Positions 23,101 through 25,610 of a stretch of 25,610 nt of DNA are shown piece after piece. Made by a program: the position numbers and the translations under genes. The notes under the pieces were generated by a model. The model did no database searches and was not told where the DNA came from. It worked only from the letters and a program-made list of their open reading frames with translations. Source of the DNA: Sphacelaria rigidula (taxonomy: Eukaryota; Phaeophyceae; Sphacelariales). The number at the start of each line of letters is the position of its first letter. Positions within the stretch are counted from its first letter, which is position 1. Location: contig CAXNAA020000159.1 of NCBI GenBank assembly GCA_964200075.2, forward strand, positions 1 through 25,610, written 5' to 3'.

Positions 23101-23910
23101 AACGAAATTGCAACGCTGCCCTGAAATGAATGCCGACTCACCTTCGAGTTAACACTCGAGGGACCAATAATGCCTCCTAGATTAGTTAGGAATAATTGCG
23201 GAAATAGTAATAAGAGTGATATCCTCTTCACTAGCCTTGTGTGTACCATGCTGCTGAGCAGTGGCATCAGCCCACCAAGGAGCGGGTGATTTGCCCACGA
23301 GTTGTCAACAACCAGGTACATTGAAGGTCTCGGGAATAAACTAATTATACGTACGCACATTTGTGCGGACATATGAGTGACCCGTGTTCCCGTGAAGGTC
23401 ACGCATGAAGTCGCGGTATTTATTTTCTGTTTGTTTTTCAGATTCTTTTCTTTCACGATGGACTCGCCGCGGGAAAATGAGGTCAACTGGCCAGACTTGA
23501 AAAAAACACGCTTCATTTCATTTTCGCCGTAAGGGAAGAGAGGGAAGAAAAAAACGGCTTCTCTACATGAGAGAAAGGCTAGGATGGCGTGTTGGACCCT
23601 TTGGTCGCAATTTTTCGGGGATCTGTCTTACAATAATACTTTAGTAGGAGGATTAGCAGCACCGGCACTTCTTGTAGTCATAAAATGCTCCCTATATATT
23701 TATAGTGCGCTTGTTTATCGCTGTTCCATGTGCTGTTGTGTACAGATGCTGCTGTCATGGGAGGCCGCAACCGTGCAGCGCTGGGCACGCTCGAGACAGG
23801 AGGATATTGCTGCGGACCACGACCGCCGGACGTGTCAGAAACGAGGGCTCAAAGTCTGGACTGCGGCGGCGGCTCGGGGCGGGATGGGGGGGGGGGGGGG
23901 ACCGTGCTGA
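6639..23910 (+). CDS. Sfi1-like centrin-binding-repeat protein (nine-exon model, exons listed separately)
   Basis: The model joins exons 6639-8140, 8519-8635, 9004-12645, 12930-13919, 18681-18905, 19106-19282, 20803-20962, 22784-22846 and 23746-23910, giving about 2,346 residues. All introns start GT and end AG, and the frame is continuous across them. Repeats of roughly 25-35 residues recur with a core of Leu/Arg, hydrophobic residue, x-x-Trp, then Ala/Arg. Examples are EAVRAWARRA, AALAQWVVVS, TFGAWANRV, GIERWRVVA, GLRRWRSLA, RALASWRAW, GLERWLVAV and GLKVWTAAA. This is the pattern of the Sfi1 family, long helices that bind centrin in spindle pole bodies, centrosomes and basal bodies. In a flagellate-forming alga a basal-body or centriolar role is the natural guess. 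The extreme 5' end, the exon 8-9 junction and the stop are the least certain parts. No gene symbol is given because orthology cannot be judged from repeats. Confidence 0.72.
8141..8518 (+). other. Intron 1
   Basis: This 378-bp phase-2 intron begins GTGAGC and ends TTTTGGTCAG. It contains GATTCGAAC at 8214-8222, which resembles a reversed Pol III B box. The match is too weak to call an element. Confidence 0.65.
8519..8635 (+). CDS. Exon 2: Sfi1-type repeat
   Basis: This 117-nt, phase 2-2 exon completes codon 501 and codes residues 502-539. The peptide contains RTALRSRDDLAELHLAERR and EAVRAWARRAGDI, one repeat with the Trp core. The acceptor is TTGGTCAG before 8519 and the donor is GTAAGA at 8636. 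Without splicing, the frame reads into a TAA at 8637, which supports the donor. The joined codon to exon 3 is AAG (Lys). Confidence 0.7.
8636..9003 (+). other. Intron 2
   Basis: This 368-bp phase-2 intron begins GTAAGA and ends TTTACTCAAG. Open segments inside it (for example around 8740-8820) were tested as an extra exon but do not keep the phase. Confidence 0.6.
9004..12645 (+). CDS. Exon 3: large exon coding a repeat, then a 1,100-residue disordered insertion
   Basis: This is a single 3,642-nt exon with an uninterrupted frame of 1,213 codons (residues 541-1753). The start continues the Sfi1 array: CYRLNHDAAAKLWKSRV and AALAQWVVVSLGDG, then SRRRRQTWRHALLQ. The remainder is hydrophilic, rich in Ser, Gly, Glu, Thr and Asn, with no recognisable globular domain. 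Near residues 1645-1695 it becomes a Ser/Asn/Asp/His tract coded by AGC/AAC/GAC triplets. The last about 50 residues return to a basic helix-like segment (RVSEAFSTRRLCNMAL) that leads into exon 4. The donor GTGAGC at 12646 lies just before an in-frame TGA. Such a long open frame at moderate GC is strong evidence for coding. Long antisense frames here are shadows of the triplet repeats. Confidence 0.72.
12205..12480 (+). repeat. AGC/AAC trinucleotide repeat tract inside exon 3
   Basis: Imperfect AGC, AAC and GAC triplets code runs of Ser, Asn and Asp with some His and Gly. The purest part is 12390-12475. The tract keeps its triplet register, so length changes would expand or shrink the protein without a frameshift. 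Confidence 0.85.
12646..12929 (+). other. Intron 3
   Basis: This 284-bp phase-2 intron begins GTGAGC and ends ACCATCGCAG after a pyrimidine-rich stretch. Confidence 0.62.
12930..13919 (+). CDS. Exon 4: main Sfi1-type repeat block
   Basis: This 990-nt, phase 2-2 exon codes residues 1755-2083. It is very rich in Arg, Ala and Trp, with at least seven repeat cores: SKRVALTKWRAAHA, VVAIVAIRTWRRRAA, ILSKTFGAWANRVQ, FLRRGIERWRVVARE, GRRRLRAWRERRR, RRGIKVWHESAV and RRRRGAIWVLRRV. Spacing between Trp residues is about 25-45 residues, in the range of Sfi1 arrays. The start is set by the acceptor at 12929, which gives codon CGG with exon 3. The donor GTAAGG at 13920 directly precedes an in-frame TAA. 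GTGAGG at 13915 (phase 0) is a possible competing donor. The strong basic charge and helical pattern favour a long rod that binds acidic calcium-binding partners such as centrin. Confidence 0.75.
13920..14594 (+). other. Intron 4, left part before the LINE
   Basis: The intron begins GTAAGG. A TATATAAAG sequence occurs at 14092-14100 with no gene after it that I can support. I see no exon with a Sfi1-type core in this stretch. Confidence 0.5.
14782..15204 (-). pseudogene. LINE C-terminal region with internal duplication
   Basis: The open minus-strand fragment of 140 codons contains the repeated segment LPERRKRFTSSQKEEE / LPERRKTYTSSQKEEE. It is then followed by CPCGKAADSRIHMVAEGE, a decayed zinc-knuckle of the Cys-x-Cys...His type found near the C-terminus of many LINE proteins. 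The last Cys of the expected C-C-H-C set seems lost (GE where a Cys would stand). The coding trail continues below 14782 but is broken by stops. Confidence 0.7.
14964..15150 (-). repeat. 93-bp direct tandem duplication inside the LINE
   Basis: Two adjacent units of 93 bp (31 codons) share TTTTGACTACT, TTCTTTCTGGCAGGTCCA and CCCCC(A/G)CCC blocks on the plus strand. The first TTTTGACTAC starts at 14981 and the second at 15074. The duplication keeps the minus-strand reading frame. Confidence 0.85.
15489..16698 (-). pseudogene. LINE reverse transcriptase, frameshifted
   Basis: Reverse-transcriptase motifs appear in order on the minus strand. A finger segment reads GDKADPGNYRGITLLSTVGK (16378-16698). 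Motif A reads FFLDVQKTYDNV and motif B reads LQGVAQGCTLSP (15981-16403). The catalytic motif C reads DADDFVGISETPEELQ in another frame (15760-16146), with the usual Phe before Ala-Asp-Asp replaced by Asp. A thumb-like piece reads TRTKICILMNVIVPKLKYAG (15489-15752). At least three frame changes separate these pieces. The order and motifs identify a non-LTR reverse transcriptase with high confidence. Confidence 0.85.
17098..17415 (-). pseudogene. LINE linker between endonuclease and reverse transcriptase
   Basis: This 105-codon minus-strand fragment contains RAVKWWDEGVKEAIRVRRKA and RWISSKTTVGWEEYTKARKR, typical of the charged helical linker before the reverse transcriptase in LINE proteins. 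The following 350 bp toward 16750 retain pieces such as VLVEHYRNLGTPRTTTEFD with stops and frame changes. Confidence 0.7.
17481..17700 (-). pseudogene. LINE endonuclease, C-terminal remnant
   Basis: The minus strand reads NRWDDITLNDRAQ, then EAQWTWTRKCKGERERSVFD followed by a stop, then a segment ending GTTDRCLIWTESQQTR. The TWTR and TTDxCLIW blocks correspond to the end of an apurinic-type endonuclease. The catalytic His expected after Ser/Thr-Asp appears as Arg. The upstream half of the domain is missing. Confidence 0.6.
17709..18018 (-). mobile_element. tRNA-derived SINE-like unit
   Basis: On the minus strand the unit starts GCCGGTTGCTCCGG and carries an A-box-like TGGCTCAGTTGA (17993-18004) and a perfect B box GGTTCGAATC (17951-17960), properly spaced for an RNA polymerase III promoter. 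The acceptor stem does not close after the T arm, so it is not a working tRNA. A tRNA-unrelated body follows toward 17709, ending in a small hairpin (ACACCGAAAGGTGT). It abuts the truncated 5' end of the LINE. The exact 3' end is uncertain. Confidence 0.62.
18019..18680 (+). other. Intron 4, right part
   Basis: Positions 18105-18235 form a T/C-rich run with several T8 tracts. The region 18560-18610 is C-rich. The intron ends CTAAAAAAAG at 18680. No further exon is seen. Confidence 0.5.
18681..18905 (+). CDS. Exon 5: Sfi1-type repeats
   Basis: This 225-nt, phase 2-2 exon codes residues 2085-2158. The peptide includes RILRRACALRLRVTARAGLR, RRWRSLALEAGRR, RAHGIAEGWLRERALLAGF and TAEAAGRFILK, which match the repeat pattern of exon 4. 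The acceptor AAAAAG before 18681 has a poor pyrimidine tract but gives the required phase. The donor is GTTTGA at 18906, a weak consensus. The frame remains open beyond it only through a Cys-coding GTT repeat. Confidence 0.68.
18906..19105 (+). other. Intron 5 with a GTT trinucleotide repeat
   Basis: This 200-bp phase-2 intron begins GTTTGA and ends TGCACTCAG. Its first two-thirds (about 18922-19038) is an imperfect GTT/GTC repeat with a pure run of eight GTT units. Confidence 0.62.
19106..19282 (+). CDS. Exon 6: Sfi1-type repeats
   Basis: This 177-nt, phase 2-2 exon codes residues 2160-2217. The peptide contains HRGLSRALASWRAWSLGR and ATRLLAAGLRGLARVA, two repeat cores, the second without Trp. 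The acceptor CACTCAG precedes 19106 and the strong donor GTGAGC follows at 19283. Both boundaries preserve the frame with the neighbouring exons. Confidence 0.7.
19283..20385 (+). other. Intron 6, part before the MITE-like element
   Basis: The intron begins GTGAGC. It holds a near-palindromic segment at 20320-20347 with a perfect 16-bp core GTCTATTGCAATAGAC at 20327-20342. An open segment at 19625-19735 has some Trp residues but no fitting splice phase. Confidence 0.5.
20386..20634 (+). mobile_element. MITE-like element with 26-bp terminal inverted repeats
   Basis: This 249-bp element has left terminus GACACTTTCTACGATAG and right terminus, read inward, GACACTGTCTACGATAG. The termini match at 22 of 26 positions. 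A GGA triplet flanks both sides (20383-20385 and 20635-20637), a possible 3-bp target-site duplication. A diverged, truncated relative lies inverted at 1793-2002. There is no open frame of note, so it is non-autonomous. A 3-bp duplication would fit the PIF/Harbinger or CACTA groups, but this is only suggestive. Confidence 0.78.
20635..20802 (+). other. Intron 6, part after the MITE-like element
   Basis: This short remainder ends ATGAAAGCAG at 20802, the acceptor of exon 7. Nothing else is recognised. Confidence 0.5.
20803..20962 (+). CDS. Exon 7: Sfi1-type repeats
   Basis: This 160-nt exon enters in phase 2 and leaves in phase 0, the first change of phase in the series. It codes residues 2219-2271. 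The peptide reads ERPARRRDMHRAKLHLLRSA, GLERWLVAVAAARHNR and TVHWARSLMAK, with two Trp cores. The acceptor is GAAAGCAG before 20803. The donor is the near-consensus GTGAGT at 20963. Confidence 0.68.
20963..22783 (+). other. Intron 7
   Basis: This 1,821-bp phase-0 intron begins GTGAGT and ends CACCCTCAG. A T/C-rich run occupies 21170-21230. No repeat element or additional exon could be supported, although a short missed exon is possible. Confidence 0.5.
22784..22846 (+). CDS. Exon 8: Sfi1-type repeat (right boundary uncertain)
   Basis: The peptide GQRAHAFMHRAFRCGAVSGW continues in phase 0 from exon 7 and carries one repeat core. Two donors are possible: GTGCGT at 22847 (phase 0, used in the model because it fits the best acceptor of exon 9), or GTAACC at 22864 (phase 2), which would add VRLER and needs an acceptor near 23704. 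The frame stops at 22865 if unspliced. Confidence 0.5.
22847..23745 (+). other. Intron 8
   Basis: This is an approximately 900-bp intron ending TTGTGTACAG at 23745. Open minus-strand frames at 22818-23516 show no recognisable domain and are treated as chance. Confidence 0.4.
23746..23910 (+). CDS. Exon 9: last Sfi1-type repeats and probable C-terminus
   Basis: The peptide begins MLLSWEAATVQRWARSRQED and continues with DRRTCQKRGLKVWTAAAARG, two clear repeat cores. It then runs into a glycine stretch coded by a 15-G homopolymer (23886-23900) and stops at TGA 23908-23910. The true C-terminus depends on the exact G count. Either other frame ends within about 40 bases. No convincing donor follows the last Trp core, so this is probably the terminal exon. 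ATTAAA at 24062 could serve as a polyadenylation signal. A further exon beyond the window cannot be excluded. Confidence 0.55.
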   Translation: MLLSWEAATVQRWARSRQEDIAADHDRRTCQKRGLKVWTAAAARGGMGGGGGPC

Positions 23911-25610
23911 CACTGGCGAGCCGTACATGTAGCACTGCCGGTAGATAGGGAGGGGGATAAGTTTGGTGACGCGCGCGGTCGAGGTTTAGCTTGATGCGCG
24001 CGCCATATGTGGTTGGCTGATCTGCTGACATCTGTGTATTGACCCTGTTCGAAGTACATATATTAAAAGGATCGTTGTGTGCGTAGTGCGGGATGACTCA
24101 TGTCGAGTCCGTGTAAGCAGGCTTGTCGTTCCCTCTATGGAGGCTCATTGCTGTGGTCTCTTGCCCCTTGTCAACACGCGAGCGGCTGTGTTGCATGTGT
24201 ATACTCGTGAAATGATTGAGGATTCAGTAGGTGCGTGCAAACGTAGTATCAATAGTACCTACCTTGTTAGACCAGTCCAGAAAGCCATCATTACTTCATT
24301 AAGCAGTGTGAAGTGGAGATTCGTTTGTGCCCGAGGGACTGTTTGCCGTGTTTCACGTTGTAAGATTGAAAACCAAGTGAGTCTAGCGAAAGCGCATGCT
24401 GTGTTGTTGTCCAATCTTGTGATGATGATGGCGATGAATAAGGCGGTTCCCTTTTTCAGGATCGCGCATCGCGTGTGATGGAGGTGTGTACCTTGTTTTG
24501 TACCTTGTCGTTGCTCATCAGGGTGGGGGAAGTGGCCGCGGTACCAATCAGAGCGCGTGGAGCACTTGATGTTGTCTATACGGTTGCAGAGAGCTTACCT
24601 GGGCTACTTTTTGCCGCTACCGTTTGCCATATTTACGCCGAAGACACTTTTGGGGGCCGAGTAGTGAGACTTTTACTTGTAGACCACTGCCCCATCAGGT
24701 ACCAGTACCGTTCTTTATAAGGTCTGCCAAAGGAAATCACACTTACCCATCTCCAAACAGGAGGGGCGGCAAAAGTGAAAAAAAAGAAGAAAAAAAAACA
24801 CACGACCATCTTCGAACCGGACACAATTACTTCACATGGTGGATGACTGGCGTAAAAATTGCACAGGGCCAAAAATATTGAACTGGTACAGAATCATGTA
24901 CGAGTGAAAAATACTACGTAGTACTAGAGATCCGCGTTCCCACCAAAAGAATGACGGAGCGGATATACTACGTTCAGGAACATAGAGGGATGGAGATTCG
25001 CGCAACCCGCAGATTAAAAATACTGGACAGCCGGATTATTCTCTGAATCCGGGTCGGTCGGAGTTATGCCTGGACGGAGTTGACAGATTCTGCGACCAAT
25101 ATTTCTATAGGGAGTGCTGTAGAGGTGTTTACGAGTACTAATCGGTATTCGGCGCGATTTTCTTCCACAAGGTCTACTCGCATGTATTTCCGTAGGCCAT
25201 GTGGCTCTGTGAGGGGAGCACGAGCATCGCGGCGAGGCTTATCGAGGCAATAGAACGACTAGATAGTCCACGAGAAACATGTATTACACCCGTATGATGA
25301 CCATAATCCAGCGAGAGCATCAGCGAGGACGTGGGAGAGGCGGGGGGTTGGGATTAAGCTCGAGCAAAGGGTAAGAGCGAAGTGTCCTACAGTATTCCCC
25401 CCTCCCCTCCCCCACCTGGTCTGGCGAGAACCCGGCGTGCTTCGTCCCGTCTCCGCAGGGGCGGACCCCCGATGGGGTTGGCGTCGGTTGGCGATGACGC
25501 AATCAAGCACGCCATTCGCTGCGTAAGCTAGGCAACCAGGTTACCGAATTGTTTCGCGCGCTTGCGTTTTTTTTTCGGTAACCATTGCGGCCGTCGGGGC
25601 TGGTCATGTT
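23911..25610. other. Downstream stretch, nothing recognised
   Basis: Only short frames without domains are present on both strands. A 12-bp palindrome TACTACGTAGTA occurs near 24912-24923, and an A-rich run at 24775-24800. The sequence after 25300 is more GC-rich and might belong to a neighbouring gene outside the window. Confidence 0.4.

Noticed and set aside
23141-23162. Imperfect palindrome CTTCGAGTTAACACTCGAGG
   Set aside because: Short and single-copy in the window. Expected by chance at this length.
22818-23516. 232-codon minus-strand frame in intron 8
   Set aside because: No recognisable motif, Phe/Ser/Leu-rich composition, and it overlaps the coding exon 8 on the other strand.

Overview
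The window looks like nuclear DNA of a compact-to-moderate eukaryotic genome. It has GT-AG introns in a long multi-exon gene, a degenerate non-LTR retrotransposon, a tRNA-derived SINE-like element, short inverted-repeat elements, long homopolymers and one 10-N assembly gap. The mixed GC content, intron sizes and LINE type suggest a stramenopile, most likely a brown alga of the Ectocarpus type. That assignment is inference from general character, not from a marker gene.

Layout. Positions 206-772 may hold the last two exons of an unrecognised plus-strand gene. Positions 773-6598 are intergenic. They contain a cluster of CACGAAAA-type short repeats (1546-2245) that includes one copy of a MITE-like element, two long G tracts flanking the gap (5489-5620), and a 450-bp foldback structure (5951-6402).

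The main gene runs on the plus strand from about 6639 to about 23910. I can follow nine exons by open frame, splice sites and matching intron phase. The predicted product is about 2,350 residues and carries many Sfi1-type Trp/Leu/Arg-rich helical repeats, the kind that bind centrin on basal bodies, centrosomes or spindle pole bodies. The repeats form two blocks separated by an insertion of roughly 1,100 disordered residues, all coded by one 3.6-kb exon that ends in a Ser/Asn/Asp-rich microsatellite tract. Six consecutive introns are phase 2 and the exons between them are all multiples of three, which fits growth of the repeat array by exon duplication.

The introns of this gene carry the mobile DNA. 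Intron 4 (13920-18680) holds a broken LINE on the minus strand (about 14595-17740) and a tRNA-derived SINE-like unit next to its truncated 5' end. Intron 6 holds a complete 249-bp MITE-like element with 26-bp terminal inverted repeats, whose relative lies upstream of the gene in the opposite orientation. Intron 5 starts with a GTT repeat complementary to the AAC repeat of exon 3. From 23911 to the right edge I see no supported gene. No rRNA, functional tRNA or CRISPR array was recognised.
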